Source of the DNA: BOG-932 sp965276835
Lineage (GTDB): Bacteria > Pseudomonadota > Alphaproteobacteria > BOG-932 > Roseiterribacteraceae
NCBI GenBank assembly: GCA_965276835.1
Contig: OZ255631.1
Coordinates: 1,550,001 to 1,614,000 of the forward strand
Reading direction: 5' to 3'
Length of the DNA stretch: 64,000 bases
The notes below the pieces were generated by a model. That model was not told the origin of the DNA, made no database searches, and worked only from the letters and a program-made list of their open reading frames with translations. Positions 8,936 through 17,747 of the stretch are shown here, in pieces. The translations under genes were made by a program, and so were the position numbers. How positions within the stretch are numbered: position 1 is the stretch's first letter; each line of letters begins with the position of its first letter.

Positions 8936-10147
8936 TCACAGCCCCATTTTGTGAAGGACGGTCGTCATCACACCGGGATCGACCGAACCAGGCGTGATGG
9001 CGCTCGCGTCTCGTTGCGTTTCGCCTGAATGGATCACGAAGGCTGGAATTCCTTCGAGAAAGAACGCGCCGGACAGGGCCGAACATTCCCCCGTCTTCGG
9101 GTCACGGTATCCGTCCGCAAGCTGATGCAGGGCCGCATACAAACCTGGGCAATTGGTGCCCGTGCGGATATCGCCGCCAAATGTCATCGAGAGAATTCGG
9201 TCCGCATAGAACCTCTCGGCATCGAAGTAGCCGCCCATTATGCCCTTGATGCTGCCATCCGGCTGAAATTGGACGCGAACTCGCGCAGCTTTGATCTGCG
9301 GGTCGCTATGCATGACCTGTGCATCGAGCCGGTAAGTGAAATCGACCGGATCGGTCGTCAGAATGCCATCAACGATCGCGCCGTGGGTCGAGGCGTGGTA
9401 TTTCGGATCTCTTTTGACCCCGATGCTCTGGCCGGGCAGGAATTCTCCGTCGGCTCCACGGTCTACGGTGTCCTCGCCGGCATAGAAGTCCACATCCACG
9501 TCGCCGTTGCCGGTATTGCGATCGGTGATCTCCATCAAAACGCTCCAACCAGACTGCGTCCCGCCCGACTGCTCTACCGGACCATTGGGGCGCCAGCCGA
9601 CGATGCAACCAAGGGCACGCCAAAGCTGATTGTCGACTTGGCCGCCGCCGGCGACGGAGCTGAATTTCTTGTGCGAGCAGGTGTTGGCCGTCGAGCCACC
9701 GTCCGTGGTGCCGTCCAGATTCATTCCGACGCCAGGACCGTCGTGCTCGATCGTGCGGAAGCCGGTATACTCATACTCGGTCGGCGCCGAGCAGATATTG
9801 TGGCCGTAATACTCGTCACCCGGCCGCATCAGTATCTTGGCCAGCGCCTTTGTTTCTATGTCAGCCACGAGCGGGCGTTTGTCAGGCGGCAGAAGCGCGA
9901 GATGGGACTCAATCAGACTCATGGCCATGCCATCAGGACAGTCGGCCGTCCCGCCGTCGTAGCTCGCAGTCATGAACTTCGTGAACAGATATCCCCGTGA
10001 GTTTCCGTTCTTGGCCGGGGCCATTGGCCGTGAATTGCCGGCCGCATGGCTCGAACTCTGGATCGCAACAACCAATGTCACGGCAACGCTGATCCGCGCG
10101 ACGATCGACCAGACCTTTCTGGCTCTCTGTGAACTGAGATCCCACAT
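8936..10147 (-). CDS. Secreted protein of unknown function, first gene of DUF1592 operon
   Basis: A 403-residue protein that I do not recognise. The ATG at 10147 is preferred because GGAGGAG lies about seven bases upstream; the frame is open further up to 10366, but that extension is low-complexity. Residues 1-35 give a basic region, a hydrophobic segment (ISVAVTLVVAI) and a likely cleavage after SHAA. The mature part has several cysteines (DCPDG, NICSAP, NTCSHK, GCIVGW, NCPGLY, ECSAL) that could form disulfides, consistent with a periplasmic location. It starts the operon leading into DUF1592 and DUF1552, so it is probably a partner of those two. Confidence 0.75.
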   Translation of the reverse strand: MWDLSSQRARKVWSIVARISVAVTLVVAIQSSSHAAGNSRPMAPAKNGNSRGYLFTKFMTASYDGGTADCPDGMAMSLIESHLALLPPDKRPLVADIETKALAKILMRPGDEYYGHNICSAPTEYEYTGFRTIEHDGPGVGMNLDGTTDGGSTANTCSHKKFSSVAGGGQVDNQLWRALGCIVGWRPNGPVEQSGGTQSGWSVLMEITDRNTGNGDVDVDFYAGEDTVDRGADGEFLPGQSIGVKRDPKYHASTHGAIVDGILTTDPVDFTYRLDAQVMHSDPQIKAARVRVQFQPDGSIKGIMGGYFDAERFYADRILSMTFGGDIRTGTNCPGLYAALHQLADGYRDPKTGECSALSGAFFLEGIPAFVIHSGETQRDASAITPGSVDPGVMTTVLHKMGL

Positions 10148-10277
10148 TGCTTCGCTCCTCCGGGAGGCGACCCTTAATTGGGTCCTATCCGTTCTGACCG
10201 CGCAGAATCGCAACCGCGATCCCGTCACGCCTGCCGACTGTGGCCGTGCAGCCCGGGCCGTTCCAGCGCGATTATCT

Positions 10278-10317
10278 GAGTAGACATAATTTGTCCCATG
10301 CCTCGACACCGAGCGTC
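10278..10317 (-). promoter_or_regulatory. Shared upstream element, copy A
   Basis: A 40-base segment that matches 28 of 40 positions with a segment at 13818-13857. Conserved blocks on the plus strand are GTAGAC, AAT, TGTC, CCGACA/TCGACA and AGCGTC. It contains an imperfect palindrome GACAAATTATGTC on the minus strand. It lies about 130 bases before the start of the secreted-protein operon and about 100 bases before the divergent HTH regulator at 10418, so it is a candidate binding site for that regulator. Confidence 0.5.
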
Positions 10318-10417
10318 GTCTAACGCTAGGCTTCTTCCGCGACCGAAAAGCGCATAAAGTCTCCACTTCAGCTCATAAAGCGCTTTCAGACCACTCGCTC
10401 ACCGGACCCAATCTGTC

Positions 10418-11188
10418 ATGCAAGACGACACGACATTTCCTCAAGTTGAAGCACTCACGCGCACGCTCAAGGAACTCCTCAGAGCGCGTGACCTTTACCA
10501 ATCGGTGATCGCGAAAAATCTCAACGTGACGCAGAGAACGGTTACGCGGTGGCTGTCAGGTCAGGGGTTGACCGTCCAAGTCCTGGAGAGCCTCTGTGGA
10601 CTGCTCGGCATAACTTTCTTTGAATTATGCGAAGCCGTTCTGGACGATCCACAGGTTCGTCCGAGATTCCTGGGAGCCGAGCGCGAGCGCGCCTTATTGC
10701 AGGATCCTCAGCTCACTCTCGTTTTCAACCTCATCACGAGAGGCTGGACGCCGCAGGAAATTCAACGGGCCTGCAATCTTTCGGAGCCGGTCCTAGTCGA
10801 AAATCTCGTTCGCCTGGATAAGCTCCGACTGATCGACCTATTGCCGGGAAACAAAGTCCGGCTTCTTGTCTCAAAGAAGATCAGCTGGACTCAGACCAGC
10901 GAACTTGGGCGCGCGTTCATCCGCGGCATGAACGACACATTTCTCAAGATCGATTTCACCGCGTCCGAAACGATCTGGGGATTTGCACTGTGCAACCTAT
11001 CTCCTGATGAGTTGGAGAACATGCGGAAGAAGACGAACGATTTTACCCGGGATATCCAGGCAAGTGCCGACGACAACAGGAACCTGCATAAGGAAGAGCG
11101 TTCATGGTACGCGACCCTGGTTGCGATCCGACCGTTCGATCCGACGGGTGGGGTGAAGGCGCAAGCTGGCACCGTAGAAAGCCCTTAG
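10418..11188 (+). CDS. HTH-type (XRE-like) transcriptional regulator
   Basis: A 256-residue protein with an N-terminal Cro/CI-type helix-turn-helix (about residues 20-65: YQSVIAKNLNVTQRTVTRWLSG then VLESLCGLLGI). The rest, about residues 70-240, has no domain I recognise; it includes a second helical segment (GWTPQEIQRACNLSEPVLVENLVRLDKLRLIDL) that looks like a winged-helix-type fold. The gene is divergent from the secreted/DUF1592/DUF1552 operon and convergent with a TonB receptor, with similar upstream elements before both, so it plausibly controls both transcripts. No clear ribosome-binding site precedes the ATG. Confidence 0.78.
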   Translation: MQDDTTFPQVEALTRTLKELLRARDLYQSVIAKNLNVTQRTVTRWLSGQGLTVQVLESLCGLLGITFFELCEAVLDDPQVRPRFLGAERERALLQDPQLTLVFNLITRGWTPQEIQRACNLSEPVLVENLVRLDKLRLIDLLPGNKVRLLVSKKISWTQTSELGRAFIRGMNDTFLKIDFTASETIWGFALCNLSPDELENMRKKTNDFTRDIQASADDNRNLHKEERSWYATLVAIRPFDPTGGVKAQAGTVESP

Positions 11189-11243
11189 TCTGTAAGTTCG
11201 ACTCTCACTCTCACAAACAACTCTTTGCCAATGCAACGCTGCG

Positions 11244-11278
11244 GCCTGGCGCTTCGTCCTTCGTTCGAAGTGCCAGGC
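11244..11278. terminator. Bidirectional hairpin between convergent genes
   Basis: The arms GCCTGGC-G-CTTCG and CGAAG-T-GCCAGGC pair over thirteen positions with one G-T wobble and a nine-base loop. It lies 55 bases after the HTH regulator stop and 14 bases beyond the TonB receptor stop on the other strand, the expected place for a shared terminator. T-tracts are weak, so confidence is moderate. Confidence 0.6.
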
Positions 11279-11291
11279 GTTGGACGTCCAG

Positions 11292-13667
11292 TTAGAAATT
11301 ATATCGGGCTGTGAATCCAATTTCGCGTGGTGGATTCTGTACGATCGCTCTGTAACCCGAATCGTAGAGATTGTTGCCGGCGGTTATATTCGTGGAGTTG
11401 GTGTAGTCGGTGACCACCGTGTCAAACAGGTTCTTCACCCACAATTGAATGTCCCAGCGATCATCAGGGTCGCGTGCACCAATGTAGATATTCGTCAAGA
11501 ACAAGGGATCATGGCCGACAGTCGGACCTCCGTAGTAGGTGTATGCAGCCTTGTACGTCGAAAGCAGCCGGGCGTAAGGCATCACCCCGAATACCACCTC
11601 GGGATAGTCATATTCCGTGTTGATGCTCAGCTCCCAGGGAGGAGCGGTGCCGATCGAGCTGTTCAACGCGCAGAAGCTCGTCTGGCCTGCGCCGGTAATC
11701 TTCGGCACGGCTCCGGGCGGCGGCTCATTCGGGCTGCCAGTGCCGCGGTAGTCGTTGCACGGAAACAGCGCACCATTGTAATGCGAATCGGCGTAAGAGG
11801 CGCTGAATTGAAGGCGCCAATCTGGCGTCAGTAAGGCCTCCGTCTCAAGTTCGACCCCTTCAGTAGACGCGTTTCCATTATGCGTGCCATCTGGGATGGT
11901 TGTGATGGCGGGTCCCGTACTGCCCGGCCGGAAGTAGACGCTGTTGGACGTGCCGCCCCCTTGGAAATCGTGGAAGACCTGAAAATAAACGTCCGCATTG
12001 ACGCTCAAGCGATGGCCGAAGAAGAATGCCTTTGAGCCGAGTTCGTATTCATCAGACCACTCCGGCTTGAAGATCACGTACTGGGCCTGGGCCCCGGGAG
12101 CCGTTACGCCTACGTTCACGCCGCCTACACGAAACCCATGCGACCAAGCCGCGTACGCCATCACAGCTTCGTCGAAGTGATGCGTGAAGCTCGCACTGCC
12201 GGTGGGATAATGAAAACCAGTCCGTTGATATTGCGGCGATATAAGCGGCGCTTGGGCCAAATTGACGTTGAACGCCGGTATCAGGACATTCAGACGGGCT
12301 TGCGAAAAATCGTTTTCTTGTGACCACCGGGCGGAGATCTGGATGTCGTCCTGATCCGTAATTTGAAACTTCTGATTCGTGAAGAAAGCGAAGTTTTGCT
12401 TGATTTCCGGGATGCCAATGTAGGTGAACGCGTCGATTGTCGGCGGCCGAGGCGGACCAGGCAGGAAGGCAATCGCTGGGGGCGAAACCAGAGGTGAGAG
12501 ATCGCTGGTAGCGTTTCTGCTTTTCTGAAAGTAGACTCCAAAAATATAATTCCAAAAATCGAGCGGCTTAGACTGCACCCTCAATTCTTCAGTGAATATC
12601 TCCACGTTGCTTTTGAGGGCTTGATAATTCTGGGTATAGGCAGGGATCGTATTTGTCTGATCGAGCCAGACATACGAAGGATTGTTATCAAACTGCGCTC
12701 CGCTGACAAAGTTGATCTGAGTGACATCCGAGACATCGTACTTGATCAAGGCCGTCGTAGTGTCTTCCCGGGTCATGTAATCCACGGGCTGCGGAGACAA
12801 TGTCGCGCGCTGTGACGGCGCAAGCGCCGGCTCGCCACCGTCGCCAGGTCCGACAAGTTGTTGATAGTTGTTGGACCGGCTGGTCAGGTCCAGATGTATG
12901 ACCGTAACCTGAAGGTCGTCGGTCGGTCTCCACAGGATCGATTCCCGCAGTCCGCGCGTGTGATTGAGCTCCTCTTTCCCCGTGAGAAGATCCTTTGTGA
13001 GAAACCCGTGGTCGTCCTCATTCACGCCAGCAATACGGATGGCGAGCCGGTCATCGACCAGGGGGATGTTGACGGCGCCTTGTGTGTTTTCGAAATCCCG
13101 ATCCGAATAGGACTGGCTGATATAGCCGCCGAAGCTATTCATCTCGGGGCGATGGGTGGTGAGTGTGATGGCGCCGGCGGGAGACGTGCGACCGAACAGC
13201 GTCCCTGTCGGCCCCCGCAGAATCTCAATTTCCGAAACGTCGAATAAGGCGCGGAATGCTTCTGAAGGTGAGTTGGTGACCACCTCGTCGATATATATAT
13301 CGGTGGTCGGCAAGGACCCACTGAAGAAGTTGTAAGAGATGCCCCGGATCGTCGCCGTCTGGTTGTAGCCGTTCTGCTGATCCAGATCGACACCCGCAGT
13401 GAGGTTCGCAAAATCCTGAAAATTGAAAAGGCTAAATTTCTTCAGTGTGTTTCCCGATATCGCTGTCACCGATACGGGTACATCCTTGAGCTTTTCCTCG
13501 ACTTTCTGTGCGGTGACGATAACCTCGTCGAGCTGAGGCTGCGAAGAGGTCGTCGTGTCCTGACCTGTGGGCGGCGGCGCCGTGGTCTGAGCCAATGCCG
13601 CGCCTCCCCATTGAAGTGCGGCCAAGCTGCCCCCAACCCACAGCGACATTCTCACGGCGTGCCACAT
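11292..13667 (-). CDS. TonB-dependent outer-membrane receptor
   Basis: A 791-residue TonB-dependent receptor. It has a signal peptide (cleavage near ALAQ), a TonB-box-like LDEVIVTAQKVEEKLKDVPVSVTAISG, a plug domain with DQQNGYNQTATIRGISYN and EILRGPTGTLFGRTSPAGAI, and a long beta-barrel ending in RYNF with the terminal aromatic expected for outer-membrane assembly. The start at 13667 is preferred to 13679 because GGGAAG is correctly spaced before it. It is the plant-polymer/xenobiotic-type receptor common in sphingomonads. Its upstream region shares an element with the DUF1592 operon, which suggests it imports the compound processed by those exported proteins. Ligand unknown. Confidence 0.93.
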   Translation of the reverse strand: MWHAVRMSLWVGGSLAALQWGGAALAQTTAPPPTGQDTTTSSQPQLDEVIVTAQKVEEKLKDVPVSVTAISGNTLKKFSLFNFQDFANLTAGVDLDQQNGYNQTATIRGISYNFFSGSLPTTDIYIDEVVTNSPSEAFRALFDVSEIEILRGPTGTLFGRTSPAGAITLTTHRPEMNSFGGYISQSYSDRDFENTQGAVNIPLVDDRLAIRIAGVNEDDHGFLTKDLLTGKEELNHTRGLRESILWRPTDDLQVTVIHLDLTSRSNNYQQLVGPGDGGEPALAPSQRATLSPQPVDYMTREDTTTALIKYDVSDVTQINFVSGAQFDNNPSYVWLDQTNTIPAYTQNYQALKSNVEIFTEELRVQSKPLDFWNYIFGVYFQKSRNATSDLSPLVSPPAIAFLPGPPRPPTIDAFTYIGIPEIKQNFAFFTNQKFQITDQDDIQISARWSQENDFSQARLNVLIPAFNVNLAQAPLISPQYQRTGFHYPTGSASFTHHFDEAVMAYAAWSHGFRVGGVNVGVTAPGAQAQYVIFKPEWSDEYELGSKAFFFGHRLSVNADVYFQVFHDFQGGGTSNSVYFRPGSTGPAITTIPDGTHNGNASTEGVELETEALLTPDWRLQFSASYADSHYNGALFPCNDYRGTGSPNEPPPGAVPKITGAGQTSFCALNSSIGTAPPWELSINTEYDYPEVVFGVMPYARLLSTYKAAYTYYGGPTVGHDPLFLTNIYIGARDPDDRWDIQLWVKNLFDTVVTDYTNSTNITAGNNLYDSGYRAIVQNPPREIGFTARYNF

Positions 13668-13679
13668 GGTGCTTCCCAT

Positions 13680-14049
13680 CCCTTTTTAAGTAATCTTGTC
13701 GTTACTGACTGCTCTTCGGCAGCTACCGTAAGGCAGCATTTCCACGGCCGTTTTGAGTCGGCCTGAGCGTCAAAAGAAGCTGCCTTGATACTTCGTCCCA
13801 TTCCACAACGATGAGCTGGGTAGACGAAATATGTCGTACCCTCCGACATCAAGCGTCCCTTATTTTCGTCATCGGAGCCGCCGATGAATCGGGCGCGAGG
13901 TCGGCATTTAAAAAGCCAAAGACCGCTTCCTAATCGCGCGAAGCAAATCCCCTCGCCCGAGCGTTTCTCTCGGCTAGTCGGCTACCCAAAATGACGGGGA
14001 TGGCTCGCGGGAGTCGATACTCGGCAAGACCAAATGAGGCTACATTGTT
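13680..14049. other. Gene-free upstream region of the TonB receptor
   Basis: About 370 bases between the oxidoreductase stop at 14050 and the TonB receptor start. It contains copy B of the shared element (13818-13857). Otherwise I see no coding potential and no RNA gene. Confidence 0.5.
13818..13857 (-). promoter_or_regulatory. Shared upstream element, copy B
   Basis: This 40-base segment is the counterpart of copy A at 10278, matching 28 of 40 positions, including GGTAGAC, AAAT, ATGTC, CCGACATC and AAGCGTC. The palindromic part reads GACATATTTCGTC on the minus strand. It lies about 140-150 bases upstream of the TonB receptor start, nearly the same distance as copy A has from its own gene. 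Confidence 0.5.
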
Positions 14050-15063
14050 TCAGAAGACCGGCTGCGCTTGAAGGGCCCGAAACACTTCCAAGGCGAGATT
14101 CACGTCCCCGCCGAGTCCCAGTGAAATCCGGTTGAACATGCCGTCGAAACGGGCTCTTATCTCTTTTGCGACATCCGATGGTGAACCAAAAACGGCAAAA
14201 GCATCAAAGACTTCATCGTCTATAAGATCGCCCATCTGGTCCCACCGTCCCTGTTTCGAAAGACTGTGCAGGTCGTCGTGGAGAGCGCCCCATCCGTGGA
14301 GCCCGAGAACGCCCTCATACGCGGGAGTGGACCCGTAGAAGGCAATTTGCTTGCGGATTTCTACGCGTGCTTTTTGCTGTGCTTCTTCGTCCAGGCCTGT
14401 CGCAATAAGCGGGATACCGGAAATCTCGAAGTCCGCCGGCGTCCTGCCAAAACGCGCCAAACTTTCCGAGATCGCGGGCAACGTCACTTCGCGGATGTAC
14501 CGCCCCGTCGTGAAGGAATGACAGATAATTCCGTCTGCGACTTCAGCGGCGACATCGGTCATATAAGGTCCAACGGCAGCCAAGTGGATCGGCGGGCGCC
14601 CGAACTCGGTGTCGGTCGGAATGAACATCGGTGTCATCAGCGTGTGAGTGTAGAACTGCCCCTCAAATTTGAGCGGCCGGCCGTCGTACCAACTATCCCA
14701 GATCGCATGGGTCGCTCGGATCATTTCCCGCATCCGGTCGGCGGGATGTGACCATGGCATCGAGAAACGTCGCGTAATGTGGGGCTTGGTCTGCGAACCA
14801 AGGCCGAGGATGAAGCGCCCTCCCGAGAGCGCATTCAAATCGTGAGCGGCAGCGGCCAGGAGAAACGGTGTGCGGCCGAATGCGACCGCGACGGTCGTCA
14901 TTATTTCAACCCGGCTCGTCCTGTCAGCGACAATGCCGGCTTGAATGAACGGATCGTGACGGGTCTCGATCACAGATACAGTATCGACGCCGGCAGCTTC
15001 GAGGAGAGCCGGATCCGACCGTAGCTTGGCCGCTCCGTCGAAACCGCCGCAACTAAACTTCAT
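14050..15063 (-). CDS. LLM-class (F420-type) flavin-dependent oxidoreductase
   Basis: A 337-residue luciferase-like monooxygenase-fold protein. Diagnostic stretches are VSVIETRHDPFIQAGIVADRTSRVEIMTTVAVAFGRTPFLLA, LNALSGGRFILGLGSQTKPHI, DGIICHSF and the C-terminal DVAKEIRARFDGMFNRISL. It resembles the TIGR03617 family, annotated as F420-dependent in mycobacteria. In an alphaproteobacterium the cofactor may be FMN, and no F420 genes are in the window. AAGGG lies upstream of the ATG. It is between the thiolase gene (81 bases upstream) and the TonB receptor on the same strand. Substrate unknown; a CoA-pathway-linked oxidation is inferred from context. Confidence 0.85.
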   Translation of the reverse strand: MKFSCGGFDGAAKLRSDPALLEAAGVDTVSVIETRHDPFIQAGIVADRTSRVEIMTTVAVAFGRTPFLLAAAAHDLNALSGGRFILGLGSQTKPHITRRFSMPWSHPADRMREMIRATHAIWDSWYDGRPLKFEGQFYTHTLMTPMFIPTDTEFGRPPIHLAAVGPYMTDVAAEVADGIICHSFTTGRYIREVTLPAISESLARFGRTPADFEISGIPLIATGLDEEAQQKARVEIRKQIAFYGSTPAYEGVLGLHGWGALHDDLHSLSKQGRWDQMGDLIDDEVFDAFAVFGSPSDVAKEIRARFDGMFNRISLGLGGDVNLALEVFRALQAQPVF

Positions 15064-15144
15064 AATGCCCTTCGGGGTTGATTTTAACTGGCTCCGGCGC
15101 TCGAATCTCGATGACCGAAGACCTGGGATCGCCGGTCGTTCGGA

Positions 15145-16299
15145 TCAGCTCAGGCGCTCAATGATGGTGACGTTGGCTTGACCGCCACCTTCGCACATCG
15201 TCTGCAGGCCGTAGCGCCCACCCGTCCGCTCGAGCTCGTTCAAAAGCGTGGTCATCAAGCGCGCGCCAGTGGCGCCGAGCGGATGCCCCAAGGCGATAGC
15301 GCCCCCATTGACATTGACCTTGGCGGGATCGGCACCGGTTTCCTTGAGCCATGCTATTGCTACGGAGGCGAACGCCTCATTGATCTCAACGAGGTCAATT
15401 TCGTCGAGCTTCATCCCCGCCTTGGCGAGGGCATATTCCGTCGCCGGAATAGGCGCCGTGAGCATCCAGATAGGGCTAGCGCCACGGACGCTTAAATGAT
15501 GGATGCGCGCACGTGGCGTAAGATTGTGCTCTCGCAGCGCCTTCTCGGAAACGATCAGAAGTGCAGCCGCGCCGTCAGAGATCTGGCTGGCGACGCCCGC
15601 AGTGATCCGGCCGTCGGGACGGACCGTTTTCAGAGTAGCCATCTTCTCAAGTGTAGTGTCGCGCCGCGGACCTTCGTCGTGAGCAAGATCGCCAAACGGA
15701 ACGATCTCCTTATCGAACCGCCCCCCATCCTGCGCCTGAATTGCCCGACGATGGCTCTCGTAGCCAAACCGTTCCATATCCTCGCGGCTGATGTCCCATT
15801 TCTCGGCGATCATCTCAGCAGCACGATATTGGGTCACCTCTTGGTCTCCGTAGCGTGCCCGCCACCCTTCCGAGCCGGAGAACGGATCGGTGAAACCAAG
15901 CGATGACGCGGCCGACATGCTGTAGGCGATCGGAATCTGGCTCATATTTTGAACACCGCCGGCAACTATGACGTCCGACGTGCCGCTCATGACTGCCTGC
16001 GCGGCAAAATGAATTGCCTGCTGCGACGAGCCGCATTGGCGATCCACGGTTGTGCCAGGGATCTCTTCGGGGAGCCCCGCCGCCAACCAGCAGGTCCGCG
16101 CGATATCGCCTGACTGCGGGCCCACAGCATCGAGGCAGCCGAAGACAACATCGTCGACGGCAAGAGGGTCAACACCCGTGCGCGCAATCAGGGCCTTGAT
16201 CGCATGAGCGCCCAAGTCCGCCGGATGGATTTTGCTGAGAGCACCGTTCCTTTTGCCGACCGGTAAACGAACTGCATCGACGATATATGCTTCGGACAT
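15145..16299 (-). CDS. Acetyl-CoA acyltransferase (thiolase)
   Basis: A 384-residue degradative-type thiolase that cleaves 3-ketoacyl-CoA with CoA. The catalytic set is complete: nucleophile C89 in VDRQCGSSQQA, H339 in ALGHPLGATG and C369 in CEGGGQANV. Start at 16299 (MSEAYIVDAVRLPVGK) is supported by AGAGG upstream and by the family N-terminus; the frame's extension to 16404 is not thiolase-like. It supplies the last step of beta-oxidation for the acyl-CoA dehydrogenase and hydratase genes elsewhere in this region. In contrast to the protein at 3519, it looks fully competent as a thiolase. Confidence 0.93.
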   Translation of the reverse strand: MSEAYIVDAVRLPVGKRNGALSKIHPADLGAHAIKALIARTGVDPLAVDDVVFGCLDAVGPQSGDIARTCWLAAGLPEEIPGTTVDRQCGSSQQAIHFAAQAVMSGTSDVIVAGGVQNMSQIPIAYSMSAASSLGFTDPFSGSEGWRARYGDQEVTQYRAAEMIAEKWDISREDMERFGYESHRRAIQAQDGGRFDKEIVPFGDLAHDEGPRRDTTLEKMATLKTVRPDGRITAGVASQISDGAAALLIVSEKALREHNLTPRARIHHLSVRGASPIWMLTAPIPATEYALAKAGMKLDEIDLVEINEAFASVAIAWLKETGADPAKVNVNGGAIALGHPLGATGARLMTTLLNELERTGGRYGLQTMCEGGGQANVTIIERLS

Positions 16300-16470
16300 G
16301 CTTGCCTCTAGTAAATTAATCAGCGGACGCAGGCCGCGATGCCGGCGTTCGGGATTGATTGCGTACTTCCTTAAGGATTTGCTCTGCAGGCGATTATTGG
16401 CCAATGGCCAATTCGACCATATTTCAGATCAAATTCGGACGTCGGGTCCCCGATCCTGGAGCCGTAGGGT

Positions 16471-17568
16471 TCAGTGGGCCAACCAGATGCCGCGGTGGCC
16501 CAAGCTGTCATACCGACCAAGCAGATGGCTTGTGGCCTTGCCGTCGCGATAGCGCGTGAGAACTGCTTCGTGCTCAAGCGGCATCTCGTCCTCGGCGGTA
16601 TCATTCTTAGGCAAAACGCGAGCCGGATTTAGTGCAGAGGGATGGTCGATCGTGATCTGGTAGATGGTCCGGCTTGCGCTTGCCCCCCGAAGCTCGGCGT
16701 CTAAAGCAACACGGGCCGCTTCCGGCCATTGGTACAGGCAATGCGTCGCCACCACACAAATCGGATTTCGCAAGGTCGCAAGAATCGGCGGCATGCGCTT
16801 CAAGGCGTCGCCCCTTACGACCGGTATATTTGATCGTGCACGCAATTCCATTGCGGCTCTGAGACTGCGACGCTCCTCAACCATATCCGGCGGACAGAGC
16901 GCGTCGACCCATCGATACTCGTCAGGATCATTCGGATCGACCGGATTGAGATCAATTCCGACCCTGGAGCCGACTAGGGGTATTTTCTTTATGAACGCGT
17001 GAGGCGGTTCCCCAACCCAGCGGAATCCTGACAGAACGAGTTTCGATCGATCTCCAATACGTTCTCCGAAACCGTAGTCGTAAGCATATTCGGTGAAATT
17101 TGTGAGGAGGCCGGCGCCGCACCCGATATCAATGAGCGAAAGCGGTTCGCCGGCGAGATTTGCCACGTAAGACACGGCGGGCAACAGGAATGCCGCCCGA
17201 CCCGGCATCGTGAACTGAACGGTCCGCCGCTTCATCAGCGATACGATCTCGGATCGTTGATCGACACAAAGCCGGCGGAATTCTGCAAATACAGCGACGG
17301 GATCGGTTCCAACTTCCCCACCGACCGAGGGAAAGTAGTCACTTAGTCCTCCGCCGCTTCCATCCAGCACGATTGAATGCACCACGGCGAAAAGAAGATG
17401 TGTGAATGGCTGTCCCTGAGGTGCTTCCCCCGCTAGTTGAAGCAGCTCGGCGTCCTCCACGATGCTTCGGCACAACTCGGCGTAGAGAGGGGATCCAAAC
17501 CAGCGGAAACGCGTGATTCCGTCTTCAAACTGCCGCTGGATTTTCGTGTTTTCGACCGAATTCCGCAT
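16471..17568 (-). CDS. DUF2332 family protein
   Basis: A 365-residue DUF2332 protein. Typical parts are the opening FRWFGSPLYAELCRSI, PFTHLLFAVVHSIVLDG, PAVSYVANLAGEPLSLIDIGCGAGL (a methyltransferase-like nucleotide loop), VGSRVGIDLNPVDPNDPDEYRWVDAL and VVATHCLYQWPEAAR. The fold suggests an S-adenosylmethionine-type binding site, but the family's function is not established. The start at 17568 is supported by GGGGAGA five bases upstream; an earlier in-frame ATG exists eleven codons upstream. The gene is divergent from a crotonase gene and follows no obvious operon partner except the thiolase downstream. Confidence 0.85.
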   Translation of the reverse strand: MRNSVENTKIQRQFEDGITRFRWFGSPLYAELCRSIVEDAELLQLAGEAPQGQPFTHLLFAVVHSIVLDGSGGGLSDYFPSVGGEVGTDPVAVFAEFRRLCVDQRSEIVSLMKRRTVQFTMPGRAAFLLPAVSYVANLAGEPLSLIDIGCGAGLLTNFTEYAYDYGFGERIGDRSKLVLSGFRWVGEPPHAFIKKIPLVGSRVGIDLNPVDPNDPDEYRWVDALCPPDMVEERRSLRAAMELRARSNIPVVRGDALKRMPPILATLRNPICVVATHCLYQWPEAARVALDAELRGASASRTIYQITIDHPSALNPARVLPKNDTAEDEMPLEHEAVLTRYRDGKATSHLLGRYDSLGHRGIWLAH

Positions 17569-17747
17569 AGCATTCTCCCCGACCCTATCCGCGAATCCCA
17601 ATCGCGATCATTGCTGCGGCTCGCAGACTGCGCGAACGCAAGAAATCGGATGCCTCGATTGAAGATCAGTCGCGTTGCGCATGAATTGAGCGTAAAACTA
17701 TATTGGAAGCACGACTTGCGTAGCACACGGCTTGCTGCATCTATCGA

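Noticed and set aside
9029..10000. 323-residue plus-strand open frame
   Set aside because: It lies opposite the secreted unknown gene, which has a signal peptide and a strong ribosome-binding site; the plus frame has no recognisable motif.
17078..17092. GTAAGCATATT inside the DUF2332 gene
   Set aside because: Only part of the operator is present, and it is inside a coding sequence.
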